DNA of 8,117 nucleotides from Desulfobacteraceae bacterium UBA5852 (GCA_002432195.1 DJGG01000287.1:4891-13007); one strand, 5' to 3'. Shown: positions 1 to 6,242, counted from the first letter of the stretch. Made by a program: numbers and translations. Notes: generated by a model from the letters alone, not told the origin.

Positions 1-560
1 GGCGGGCGGCGGTTGATGTCTTCCACATGCACGTGACGGACGATGCCGGCGGAATCGATGAAGATCAGGGCGCGCTCGGCCGTGCCGTCGCCACGCAGCA
101 CCCCGTAGCGCGCGGCCACCTCGCCGTGGGGCCAGAAATCCGAAAGGACGTCGAACCAGAGGTCTCCCATCTGGCGCGTCCAGGCAAAAAGGGTCGGGAG
201 GTTGTCCACCGTGATGCCCAGGAGCACGGCATTATGCCGCTCGAACAAGGGCTTGGCGAGGTTGTATCCGGGCCATTGGTCGGAGCACACCGGCGTCCAG
301 GCCGCCGGCACGAAGGAGAGCACCACGTTACGGCGCCCCTGGAAGTCTTTGAGGGCAACCGTGCGCCCCGAAACCGCGGGCAGAACGAAGTCCGGTGCCG
401 GATCACCAGCCTTGACCTTGAGGGTGCTGTCCACGGGCTTGAGGGGCCCGGGGTCGTAAATGTTGCCCTGGAAGGCTTCCGACAGCCCCCAGGCGGTAAC
501 GGCCGACAGGCCCAAAATCCCGACAAGGGCCCATCCCGCGGCCCATGCCCCACGCTTCAT
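1..560 (-). CDS. Exported 1-Cys-type peroxiredoxin (AhpC/TSA family), 3' end outside window
   Basis: Thiol peroxidase-fold protein, visible for 186 residues and cut by the window edge. The N-terminus (residues 1-27) has MKR followed by a hydrophobic stretch, so it is probably a signal peptide or membrane anchor that places the enzyme outside the cytoplasm. The redoxin domain starts near residue 50 (AGDPAPDF). The peroxidatic site PAAWTPVC fits PxxxTxxC, with Cys92, and the conserved active-site Arg is R163 in ERALIFID. No second cysteine is visible, so a 1-Cys mechanism needing an outside reductant is likely, unless one lies beyond the edge. The C-terminal DINRRP motif is typical of AhpC/BCP-like proteins. 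The start at 558-560 is supported by GGAGGTGG just upstream. This ATG overlaps the TGA of the upstream thioredoxin-like gene (ATGA), implying translational coupling and a functional pair. Family assignment is firm; the in vivo substrate (H2O2 or organic peroxide) is not visible. Confidence 0.88.
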   Translation of the reverse strand, partial: MKRGAWAAGWALVGILGLSAVTAWGLSEAFQGNIYDPGPLKPVDSTLKVKAGDPAPDFVLPAVSGRTVALKDFQGRRNVVLSFVPAAWTPVCSDQWPGYNLAKPLFERHNAVLLGITVDNLPTLFAWTRQMGDLWFDVLSDFWPHGEVAARYGVLRGDGTAERALIFIDSAGIVRHVHVEDINRRP

Positions 561-1147
561 GATCCACCTCCGTTGGATGGCGCGGCCAGCACCAGCATCC
601 GCTCCAGGAATGCATCCAGGTCCTCCAGCGCCCCGGCGGCCGAATAGATCAACCGCCAGGCCCCGTCGGATCCCGGCCGGGCCACCAAGAAATAGGGTGT
701 CCGCACCTCTCCGAGCCGCTTGTGGATGTGATAATTGCCATCGGCGAACAGGGGAAAAGGGATGGCGAAGGTCTCGCGAAAAACGCTCACCTCGTAGTCC
801 GAGTTGCCCACGCCGATGCCGATGAGCTTGATGCGGCCCCGGAACCGGTCCTGGGACTCGATCCGGTGATAGAGCGCGTTTACCCGGGGCGCCTCCTTCT
901 GGCAGTGGGGGCAGTACATGCTGAAGATTTCCACGATCAGCACTTCGGCCTTGATCCGGTGCAAGGTGAACTCGCCCTGCCCGGTCAGCCCCAGATAGCT
1001 CCGGTGTTCCGGCGCACGGGGTACCGCAAGGCGCAGCTCCGGCAGGCAATCGCCGGTCTGGGGCGGTGCGGCCGCCATGGCACCGACGGCCGCCACCAGG
1101 GCCAGGGTCCACGCCGCATGTCGGCATCGGGTGCGTCGACGGTCCAT
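557..1147 (-). CDS. Exported thioredoxin-like (TlpA/redoxin-type) protein with CPHC site
   Basis: A 196-residue thiol-disulfide protein. Basic residues MDRRRTRCRH followed by a hydrophobic segment (about 11-27, ending GAMAAAPP) form a signal peptide, so the protein should act in the periplasm. The thioredoxin fold carries IFSMYCPHC with redox cysteines C79 and C82, and the cis-proline is T150-P151 in VRTPYF. The CPHC dipeptide is the one found in DsbA and differs from the CGPC/CxPC of most thioredoxins and TlpA proteins, which suggests a more oxidising potential (inference). An extra Cys34 lies near the mature N-terminus. A longer reading to 1276 exists, but the start at 1145-1147 is preferred: AAGGAGGTT sits at 1151-1159 and the signal peptide begins exactly there. 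The stop overlaps the start of the downstream peroxiredoxin by the ATGA motif, so it may recycle that enzyme. Family firm, exact role uncertain. Confidence 0.88.
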   Translation of the reverse strand: MDRRRTRCRHAAWTLALVAAVGAMAAAPPQTGDCLPELRLAVPRAPEHRSYLGLTGQGEFTLHRIKAEVLIVEIFSMYCPHCQKEAPRVNALYHRIESQDRFRGRIKLIGIGVGNSDYEVSVFRETFAIPFPLFADGNYHIHKRLGEVRTPYFLVARPGSDGAWRLIYSAAGALEDLDAFLERMLVLAAPSNGGGS

Positions 1148-1160
1148 GTGAACCTCCTTG

Positions 1161-1191
1161 CCGGGCGGAAAAGACGGAGGCCCCCGCCCGG
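1161..1191 (-). promoter_or_regulatory. Stable hairpin in the leader of the thioredoxin-like gene
   Basis: CCGGGCGG (1161-1168) and CCGCCCGG (1184-1191) form a perfect 8-bp GC stem with a 15-base loop. Read on the minus strand, it ends two to three bases before the AAGGAGGTT ribosome binding site of the CPHC thioredoxin-like gene. There is no T-run after it, so it does not look like a Rho-independent terminator of the upstream fusion gene. It could stabilise a processed transcript or modulate ribosome access. The 104-base gap it sits in shows no clear promoter. Confidence 0.45.
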
Positions 1192-1251
1192 ATGCCGGGT
1201 GGCCCTTCGGATACGCCCCGTCATTCCGCCGGTTTGGGGGGTGCCCGGAAT

Positions 1252-2868
1252 TCAATCGACCACCCAGACCGCGCATTCCCGGGCGTTCTGCACCACCTTT
1301 TGCGAAACACTGCCGAAAAGAAACTGTTTCGCCCGGGTGAGACCCCGGCGGCCGATGACCACCGTGCCATAGCCGCCGCGACGGATTTCTTCCAGGATAT
1401 CGCGGGCCGTGCCCACCTTGCGGGCCACCTGCCGGTCGGTGATGGCCGTCTCCGGGAGACCGCTGTCGATCAGCTGGCGACGGGCGACAGCGAAGGCCTC
1501 CCGGATGACCTCCAGGGGGGCGTCGTTAGCGCGCACATGGAAGAGCGTGATCCTGACATCCTTGCGGCCCGCGAGCATCCGGGCGGCATAACCCACGCCC
1601 AACAGGGCATCGCGCGATCCGTCCAGGGCGATCAGAACCTTGAGCGCGGGTTTTTCCGCCTCACGACACATAAGCACCCACTCCGCGTGACGCCCCGGGG
1701 GCCAGTGCCGGCACGCCACCGGCTGGGAAAGCAGCACCCGCTGAAAGCATCCGCCGCAGTCCCGGCAGAGCCGTATGCCCTGCCCGCCCCCGCTGAAGGC
1801 CTTCGCCGGCCACTGGGGATCGGCCAGCAGCGGCCGGGCCAAACCCACCAGGTCCGCCGCGCCGTCCCGCAGGATCCGCTCCGCGAGTTTCGGGGTCGCG
1901 ATGCGCCCGGCGACGATGACCGGCACCGCGACCCGCTGTTTCACGAGGTGCGCGGCGGCTGCCAGGAACCCCACGCGGCGGGTCCGCTTCCGGACTTCCA
2001 CCGACCATGAGGACTCGTAGGTCCCGGCGGTCACCGACAGGTAGGCCACGCCCCGCTGTGCCAGACGCTCGGCCAGCACCAGGGCCTCCGCCAGCTCCAC
2101 CCCGCCGGGGACCCACTCCTCGAGCATCAAGCGGCAGCCCACCGGAAAACCCCGGCCCACCGCGTCCTGCACGGCGTCGAAGAGCTCCAGGAAGAACCGC
2201 ATGCGGTTCTCCAGGCTGCCGCCGTAACGGTCGCGCCGGTGGTTGGTGCGGGGCGAGAAAAACTGCACCGGAAGATAGCCGTTGGCCCCGTGGATCTCCA
2301 CCATGTCGAACCCGGCCTGCCGGACCCGCCGGGCCGCCGCGGCATACCGCCGCTGCACCGCACCGATCTCTTCCGCGCTCAGCGCCCGGGGCAGGCGCGA
2401 CAGCAACTGCAGCCCTTCGCTCATCAGGGCCAACTGCCGGTCCAGGTCTTGGGACTGGAGGCTGCTGCGCCAGATTCCCAGGAGGTTGATATCGCCCAGG
2501 CCCATGGCCGAGGGCGCCACGGGATCCCGGCTGCGGGCGTACCGGCCGCCGTGGTTGATCTGCAGGACGCTGACGGCGCCGTGGGCCCGAATCGCCTGCG
2601 CCAGGCGCTTGAGGCCGGGGAGGAAACGGTCGTGGTCCACCCGCAGGGACCGTGGCGACAGGGAGCCCGCCGGATCCACCAGCGCGTTGGCCACCACCAC
2701 CATGGACGCCCCGCTGTGGGCCAGCTCACCGTAGTGCGCCAGCATGGGGCCGCTGACATGCCCCTCGACCGTGGCCAGGGCGGTGAACAACGGCGCCCGG
2801 GTGACCCGGTTGGCCAGACGCAGCGGGGCAATCTCCAGGGGTGCGCACAGACGGGGGAAACGTTGCAT
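1252..2868 (-). CDS. Old Yellow Enzyme-type NADH:flavin oxidoreductase fused to a C-terminal universal stress protein (Usp) domain
   Basis: A 538-residue two-domain protein, cytoplasmic (no signal peptide). Residues 1-355 are an FMN-binding TIM barrel of the OYE/2,4-dienoyl-CoA reductase family: QINHGGR (103-109), FDMVEIHGANGYL with H193 and N196, SPRTNHRRDRYGGSLENR (205-222) and the phosphate-binding VAGRI (319-323). Cysteines 368, 371, 374 and 386 (C-x2-C-x2-C-x11-C) match the position where iron-sulfur members bind 4Fe-4S. These members normally continue with an FAD/NAD(P)-binding domain; here that is replaced from about residue 405 by a Usp domain (LKVLIALDGS; ATP-type motif G506-x2-G509-x9-G519-S520). 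Likely reaction: NAD(P)H-dependent reduction of an activated C=C bond; substrate unknown. A reading to 3042 exists, but residues before the 2868 ATG are low-complexity and the conserved fold starts at APLEIAPLRLANR. The ribosome binding site (GGAA) is weak. An internal ATG at residue 400 could give Usp alone. Confidence 0.88.
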   Translation of the reverse strand: MQRFPRLCAPLEIAPLRLANRVTRAPLFTALATVEGHVSGPMLAHYGELAHSGASMVVVANALVDPAGSLSPRSLRVDHDRFLPGLKRLAQAIRAHGAVSVLQINHGGRYARSRDPVAPSAMGLGDINLLGIWRSSLQSQDLDRQLALMSEGLQLLSRLPRALSAEEIGAVQRRYAAAARRVRQAGFDMVEIHGANGYLPVQFFSPRTNHRRDRYGGSLENRMRFFLELFDAVQDAVGRGFPVGCRLMLEEWVPGGVELAEALVLAERLAQRGVAYLSVTAGTYESSWSVEVRKRTRRVGFLAAAAHLVKQRVAVPVIVAGRIATPKLAERILRDGAADLVGLARPLLADPQWPAKAFSGGGQGIRLCRDCGGCFQRVLLSQPVACRHWPPGRHAEWVLMCREAEKPALKVLIALDGSRDALLGVGYAARMLAGRKDVRITLFHVRANDAPLEVIREAFAVARRQLIDSGLPETAITDRQVARKVGTARDILEEIRRGGYGTVVIGRRGLTRAKQFLFGSVSQKVVQNARECAVWVVD

Positions 2869-3280
2869 GGTCTGGTTCCGGCATCGCTCCGGCAGCGGCC
2901 GCCGGAACCCGTCCCCCGGGCAGCCCCGGATGGGGGTGGGATCTCCGGCGAGGGCCGCCGGCGCGGGCCGGCCGACGCCGGCACCGCCCGGAGCTCGGCG
3001 CTGCCCTGGAGCACGTGGAATACGTAGCGAAATTCTTTCCAAATTGCAAATCCGGGACCGTGCCCGCGGAGCCCCGCTGCGCTGCCGGATGGAGGCCGGT
3101 TCGCGCCGCCGGCAACTTGAGTTCCGTGCGGCCGACCCTTATCTTGATTTGAATTTCCCCGCAGGCCGCCATCCCCCTTGCGGGCCGGCCACGGCTTGCC
3201 GGCACGACGTGGAGCCATGGACGCCGCGCGCCCCACGACGTCGGCACCCTGCGGGATCTACCCCGGGAAGGAACCAGGCG
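2869..3280. other. Divergent intergenic region, no gene seen
   Basis: This 412-base gap separates the leftward oxidoreductase gene from the rightward deacetylase-family gene and must hold promoters for both. Open frames through it have low-complexity Pro/Arg/Gly content and no ribosome binding site, so I do not call a gene. Two relatively AT-rich islands stand out against the GC-rich surroundings, about 3016-3056 and 3137-3160, and are the best places to look for promoters. Confidence 0.6.
3021..3049 (-). promoter_or_regulatory. Weak candidate promoter for the oxidoreductase-Usp gene
   Basis: On the minus strand, TTGCAA (3044-3049) lies 17 bases before TACGTA (3021-3026) in an AT-rich island about 150 bases upstream of the 2868 start. 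The -35 box matches four of six sigma-70 positions, but the -10 box is poor. Offered as the best candidate seen, not as a firm promoter. Confidence 0.2.
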
Positions 3281-4324
3281 GTGAAAATCCTCTTCGACCG
3301 CGAGCACCCGCTGGGCCTCCAGGATTTCGGCATCGCCATCCCGGTGCGCGACAGCCGTGCCCTGCGGGCCTTCGAGGCCATCCTGCGGAATGCCTGGCTC
3401 GCCTCCCGGCGCGCCGCGTGGCACGTGCCCGCCGTCACGGAAACGCTGTCACCCCAGGACCTGGCACGGGTACATAGCCCGGAATACGTGGCGCGGCTTT
3501 TTTCCGACGCCCTCGCCGAAGAGCTGATCCGCACCTATGAGCTCATCGATGAACATGGCGCCTACCACCGCTATGCTCCGTCCCAGGCGCGCCTGCCGCT
3601 GGCGCAGCTCTTCGGGCGGATCCTGCACCGGGCCGCGGGGACCGTGCAGTGCGCCCGCCTGGCCCTGGAGACCGGGTTCTGCTTCTACTTCGGCGGCGGC
3701 ATGCACCACGCCCACCGGGACTTCGGCCATGGCTTCTGCCTGATCAACGACATCGTCATCGCGGCGCGCAAGCTCCAGGCCGAAGGCCGGGTGCGCCGTA
3801 TCTGGGTCATCGACGTCGACGCCCACAAGGGGGATGGCACCGCGGACCTCACGCAGGCAGACCCCAGCGTGCGCACCCTGAGCATTCACATGGCCAGGGG
3901 CTGGCCCCTGGACGGCCCGGCGCGTGACGCCCAGGGGCGGGTCTCGCCCGCCCATGTGCCCAGCGATATCGATATCCCCGTCGCCCCGGGGGAGGAAGCG
4001 GAGTACCTGCCGCGCCTGGCTGCAGGCCTGAAGCACCTGGACGCCTTCGAGCACCCGGACCTGGCCGTGGTGGTCTCCGGGGCCGACCCCTACGAACACG
4101 ACGAGCTGCCCTCGGCCCGGGAACTGCGGCTTTCCCTGGAGCAGATGACCGCCCGGGACCGTCTGGTTCACCGGTTTCTGGCCGAGCGCGCCATCCCTTA
4201 CGCCGGCCTCATGGCCGGCGGGTACGGCGATCGCGTGTGGCAGGTCTACGCCCGATTTCTGGAGCCCGCGCTGATGGCCGGGCGGGCGGGCGAGGACCGC
4301 CCCGTCCAGGCCCCCGGCACCTGA
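3281..4324 (+). CDS. Histone deacetylase family (arginase/deacetylase fold) zinc amidohydrolase
   Basis: A 347-residue bacterial member of the HDAC/acetoin-utilisation/acetylpolyamine amidohydrolase superfamily, expected to hydrolyse an acyl-amide (acetyl-lysine or acetyl-polyamine type) with Zn2+. The full active site is visible: His dyad H142-H143 in GGGMHHAH, zinc ligands D180 and H182 in VIDVDAHKGDG and D269 in SGADPYEHDEL, and the catalytic Tyr315 in MAGGYGD. The residue after the zinc His is Lys (HKGDG) instead of the His of class I/II enzymes, closer to the HQGNG/HQGDG of small class IV-like bacterial proteins. The GTG start at 3281 is chosen because AAGGA (3268-3272) is spaced eight bases before it and KILFDREHPLG is the usual family N-terminus; the open frame extends upstream to 2744 but into low-complexity sequence. 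No signal peptide, so cytoplasmic. It is the first gene of the rightward set. The natural substrate cannot be read from sequence. Confidence 0.9.
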   Translation: MKILFDREHPLGLQDFGIAIPVRDSRALRAFEAILRNAWLASRRAAWHVPAVTETLSPQDLARVHSPEYVARLFSDALAEELIRTYELIDEHGAYHRYAPSQARLPLAQLFGRILHRAAGTVQCARLALETGFCFYFGGGMHHAHRDFGHGFCLINDIVIAARKLQAEGRVRRIWVIDVDAHKGDGTADLTQADPSVRTLSIHMARGWPLDGPARDAQGRVSPAHVPSDIDIPVAPGEEAEYLPRLAAGLKHLDAFEHPDLAVVVSGADPYEHDELPSARELRLSLEQMTARDRLVHRFLAERAIPYAGLMAGGYGDRVWQVYARFLEPALMAGRAGEDRPVQAPGT

Positions 4325-4331
4325 GGACGCG

Positions 4332-4398
4332 AAACCGGCCCCCGGAGGGCGGCGCGGTTTGACGGCTGCCGCCGTCCTCTGGTACACCCTTGTGCACC
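4332..4398 (+). terminator. Three consecutive hairpins after the deacetylase-family gene, possible terminator/attenuator
   Basis: Directly after the 4324 stop come three inverted repeats. The first is AAACCG-GCCC (4332-4341) with GGGC (4347-4350) and CGGTTT (4355-4360), carrying a 4-base bulge. The second is GACGGC-TGCC-GCCGTC (4361-4376), perfect. The third is GGTACAC-CCTT-GTGCACC (4381-4398), with one mismatch. None is followed by a clear T-run, so termination is plausible but unproven; RNA stabilisation is an alternative. From 4399 to 4539 I see only GC-rich sequence with no gene. Confidence 0.35.
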
Positions 4399-4539
4399 CG
4401 TGGAAATCCGCGCCCCGCGCACCCGGCCCATCCCCCTGGCGACGGCCGAGGCCCCACGCGGGCGCGGCAGGGACGGCTGCCGGGGCTGCACGGGGCGGCT
4501 CCGGGGGCCCTCCGCAACCGCTGACCCGGAGGTGAGGAC

Positions 4540-4842
4540 ATGCTGGTCAAAATATTCATCAAGCGGCGGTTCAAAAAAGGGTATGTCAACGAAATCCGCG
4601 CCCTGTTGCGGGATTTCCGGTCGGGGGCCATGAACCGGCCGGGGTATATTTCCGGCGAGACCCTGGTTTCCCATGACGACCCCCAGAACGTGCTGGTCAT
4701 CGGCACCTGGCAGGACATGGAAAGCTGGATGAACTGGAAGAACAAGGACGCCCGGAAGAAATTCGAGTCCCAGCTGGCCTTGTTCCAGGAGGGTGCCACC
4801 ACCTACGAGGCCTATGTCCTGGGTGCCCCCCTGGAAACCTGA
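4540..4842 (+). CDS. ABM-domain (antibiotic biosynthesis monooxygenase-like) small protein
   Basis: A 100-residue dimeric alpha+beta-barrel-type protein. The order of elements fits the ABM fold: a first strand MLVKIFIKRR, an amphipathic helix (13-27), the GYISGETL turn and strand (35-42), strand VLVIGTW (51-57), then helix DMESWMNWKNKDARKKF (59-75) and a final strand (88-95). GTWxDxxSWxxW is the usual core of the family. Members include cofactor-free quinone-forming monooxygenases, heme-degrading enzymes and many proteins of unknown role; no heme-ligand signature is obvious, so the function stays open. It has no signal peptide. The start is well supported by GGAGGTGA (4528-4535), the strongest ribosome binding site in the window. 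It stands 215 bases after the deacetylase-family gene, beyond a hairpin cluster, so it may be transcribed separately. Confidence 0.8.
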   Translation: MLVKIFIKRRFKKGYVNEIRALLRDFRSGAMNRPGYISGETLVSHDDPQNVLVIGTWQDMESWMNWKNKDARKKFESQLALFQEGATTYEAYVLGAPLET

Positions 4843-4843
4843 A

Positions 4844-4905
4844 CCCCGCGGCGGCCGAGGAAGTCCGCGCCGACCCGGCGACACGGGGCGGGCCGCCGCG
4901 CGGGG
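4844..4905 (+). other. Strong GC hairpin followed by a G9-A-G5 tract
   Basis: Immediately after the ABM gene stop, CCCC plus GCGGCGGCC (4844-4856) pairs with GGCCGCCGC (4891-4899) and, after a 2-base bulge, GGGG (4902-4905), giving a 13-bp stem around a 34-base loop. The 3' side runs into nine G, one A and five G (4902-4916). There is no T-run. It may be a transcript boundary or stabiliser between the ABM gene and the asparaginase-like gene. Confidence 0.4.
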
Positions 4906-4963
4906 GGGGGAGGGGGCTCACCCGGGCCTGGAAACCGGATAAACGGATTGGCGGGAATCCGAC

Positions 4964-5506
4964 ATGCGCGTTCACATCATCACCACGGGCGGGACCATCG
5001 ACAAAATCTACTTTGACGCCCAGAGCGAATTTCAGGTGGGCGCGCCCCAGATCGGCGCCGTCCTGCAGGAAGCCAATGTCACGGTGGATTTCCGGGTGCG
5101 CTCCCTGATGCGCAAAGACAGCCTGGACCTCACCGACGAGGACCGCCTGCGGATTCGCCAGGCCATTGCCGAAACCAAGGGACGGGCCTTCGTCGTGACC
5201 CACGGCACCGACACCATGACGCAAACCGCCCAGGCGCTCAAAGGCCTGCCGGGGCGTGTGATTGTCTTGACGGGCGCCCTGCAGCCGGCCATATTCCGGC
5301 GCAGCGACGCCATCTTCAATATCGCCTGCGCCTTCACGGCAGTGCAGCTTCTGCCGGAAGGCGTCTACATCGCCATGAACGGGCGCATCTTCGACCCCGA
5401 ACGGGTCCGCAAGAACCGGGAGCAAAACCGTTTCGAACCCTTGCCGGACGGCACCGGCCCAGGCGCCGCGGGCCCACACCATACCACGGACCCCGGCGCC
5501 GAATGA
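4964..5506 (+). CDS. Short, one-domain asparaginase-like protein
   Basis: A 180-residue protein equal to the N-terminal domain of bacterial type I/II L-asparaginases (usually about 330 residues). It has the first signature TTGGTIDK with nucleophile-position T11, the second signature THGTDTMTQTA with T82-D83, and the GALQPAIFRRSDAIFN stretch (104-119) that follows in true asparaginases. By-eye alignment to E. coli AnsB puts L129 where catalytic Lys162 should be, and the whole C-terminal domain, which completes the active site of the dimer partner, is absent. The C-terminal 20 residues are low complexity (Gly/Pro/Thr). No remnant of the missing domain fits downstream, because the next gene starts 20 bases later. 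So it is either a separate short family, possibly ligand-binding, or a weak amidohydrolase. The ribosome binding site is weak (GGGA). No signal peptide, so cytoplasmic. Followed closely by the lipoprotein gene. Confidence 0.82.
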   Translation: MRVHIITTGGTIDKIYFDAQSEFQVGAPQIGAVLQEANVTVDFRVRSLMRKDSLDLTDEDRLRIRQAIAETKGRAFVVTHGTDTMTQTAQALKGLPGRVIVLTGALQPAIFRRSDAIFNIACAFTAVQLLPEGVYIAMNGRIFDPERVRKNREQNRFEPLPDGTGPGAAGPHHTTDPGAE

Positions 5507-5525
5507 CGGACGCGGAGGACCCACC

Positions 5526-6242
5526 ATGCCTATTTTCACCCGTGGCGCCATGATCTGGTTGTTGGCCTTGCTGGCCATTGTCGGTTGCTCCAGCGGTCTG
5601 CGCCTGGTGTCGCGGGATGCCATCCGCAACCAGGTCGCGGCCGCCTACGGCATCCACTCCTTCGGTGACGTGGACATGCTGCGTTACACGTTCAATGTCC
5701 GCGCGGGGGGCAAGGTCACCCAGCGCACCTGGACCTGGTCGCCGGGCTCGGACACCGTGGTCTTCGCGCCCGCAGGCGGCGCTCCTCCCACGATCTACCG
5801 CCGGGAATACCTCTCCGAAACCCCTCCGGCGGAACTGAAGCAGATCGACAGCTGGTTCATCAACGATCGCTACTGGTTGCTGTTCCCGCTGCAGCTGGCC
5901 TGGGACCGCGACGCCCGGGTAAGCGACACGGGCCCCGCCCTGACGCCCATCCGGGGGGTTCCGGGCCAACGGGTGGTGGTCACCTACCCACCGGACAAGG
6001 GGTACACCCCCGGCGACGTCTACGAAATCTTTCTCGACGGCCAGCACCGCCTGGTGGAATGGATCTATCGCCGGGGGGGCGCCCCGGAACCCACCCGGAT
6101 CACCACCTGGGAGGACCACCGCTGGGTGGGTCCCCTGTTGATCGCCCTGGACCACCACGGCCCCGGGGAGGAATTCCGTGTCTGGTTCAGCGGTGTCGCC
6201 GTAAAGATGAAAGACTCCGAGCGTTGGATCGAAGCCGACTGA
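5526..6242 (+). CDS. Putative outer-membrane lipoprotein of unknown function
   Basis: A 238-residue protein with a clear lipoprotein signal: a hydrophobic segment (about 9-20) ending in the lipobox IVGC with Cys21. Ser22 at position +2 is not the Asp that retains proteins in the inner membrane, so outer-membrane sorting is expected. The mature part is rich in aromatic residues and alternates short predicted beta strands (DMLRYTFNVRAGG, TQRTWTWSPGSDTVVF, GDVYEIFLDGQHRLVEWIYR), which suggests a beta-rich, LolA-like half-barrel; that is inference only, and I do not recognise a named family. The start is set by GGAGG (5514-5518) seven bases upstream of the ATG and by the signal peptide beginning there. 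It lies 19 bases after the asparaginase-like gene, and its stop overlaps the start of the next gene by one base (TGATG), so the three are probably co-transcribed. Confidence 0.85.
   Translation: MPIFTRGAMIWLLALLAIVGCSSGLRLVSRDAIRNQVAAAYGIHSFGDVDMLRYTFNVRAGGKVTQRTWTWSPGSDTVVFAPAGGAPPTIYRREYLSETPPAELKQIDSWFINDRYWLLFPLQLAWDRDARVSDTGPALTPIRGVPGQRVVVTYPPDKGYTPGDVYEIFLDGQHRLVEWIYRRGGAPEPTRITTWEDHRWVGPLLIALDHHGPGEEFRVWFSGVAVKMKDSERWIEAD

Noticed and set aside
1192..1251. Rho-independent terminator after the oxidoreductase-Usp gene on the minus strand
   Set aside because: GC inverted repeats exist, but no T-run follows on the minus strand, so read-through into the thioredoxin-like gene is just as likely.
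1148..1276. Start of the thioredoxin-like gene at 1276
   Set aside because: It would bury the signal peptide 43 residues inside the protein. The ATG at 1147 has an excellent ribosome binding site directly upstream.
2869..3042. N-terminal extension of the oxidoreductase-Usp gene to an ATG at 3042
   Set aside because: The 58 extra residues are Pro/Arg/Gly-rich and unlike the family, whose conserved sequence begins just after the ATG at 2868.
2744..3280. N-terminal extension of the deacetylase-family gene to an ATG at 2744
   Set aside because: The extension is low-complexity, overlaps the start of the opposite-strand oxidoreductase gene, and the GTG at 3281 has a good AAGGA site and the family's usual N-terminus.
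4400..4633. Small gene in the gap before the ABM gene
   Set aside because: The frame overlaps the start of the ABM gene in another frame, has no ribosome binding site, and its product is low-complexity.
4857..4868. GAGGAAGTCCG resembles the GAGGAAAGTCCGGGC core of bacterial RNase P RNA
   Set aside because: The match is short and lacks one A. No pairing ACAGRRA partner region or P-helices of the right layout occur in the roughly 100-base gap, which is far too small for the RNA.
5507..5525. Asparaginase-like gene as a frameshifted full-length gene
   Set aside because: Only 19 bases separate it from the well-supported lipoprotein gene, so there is no room for or trace of a C-terminal domain in any frame.
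4697..5629. Long open frames antisense to the ABM and asparaginase-like genes (and similar ones opposite most genes)
   Set aside because: High GC makes antisense frames open by chance. The translations are Arg/Pro/Gly-rich with no recognisable domain, and the plus-strand genes have clear motifs and ribosome binding sites.
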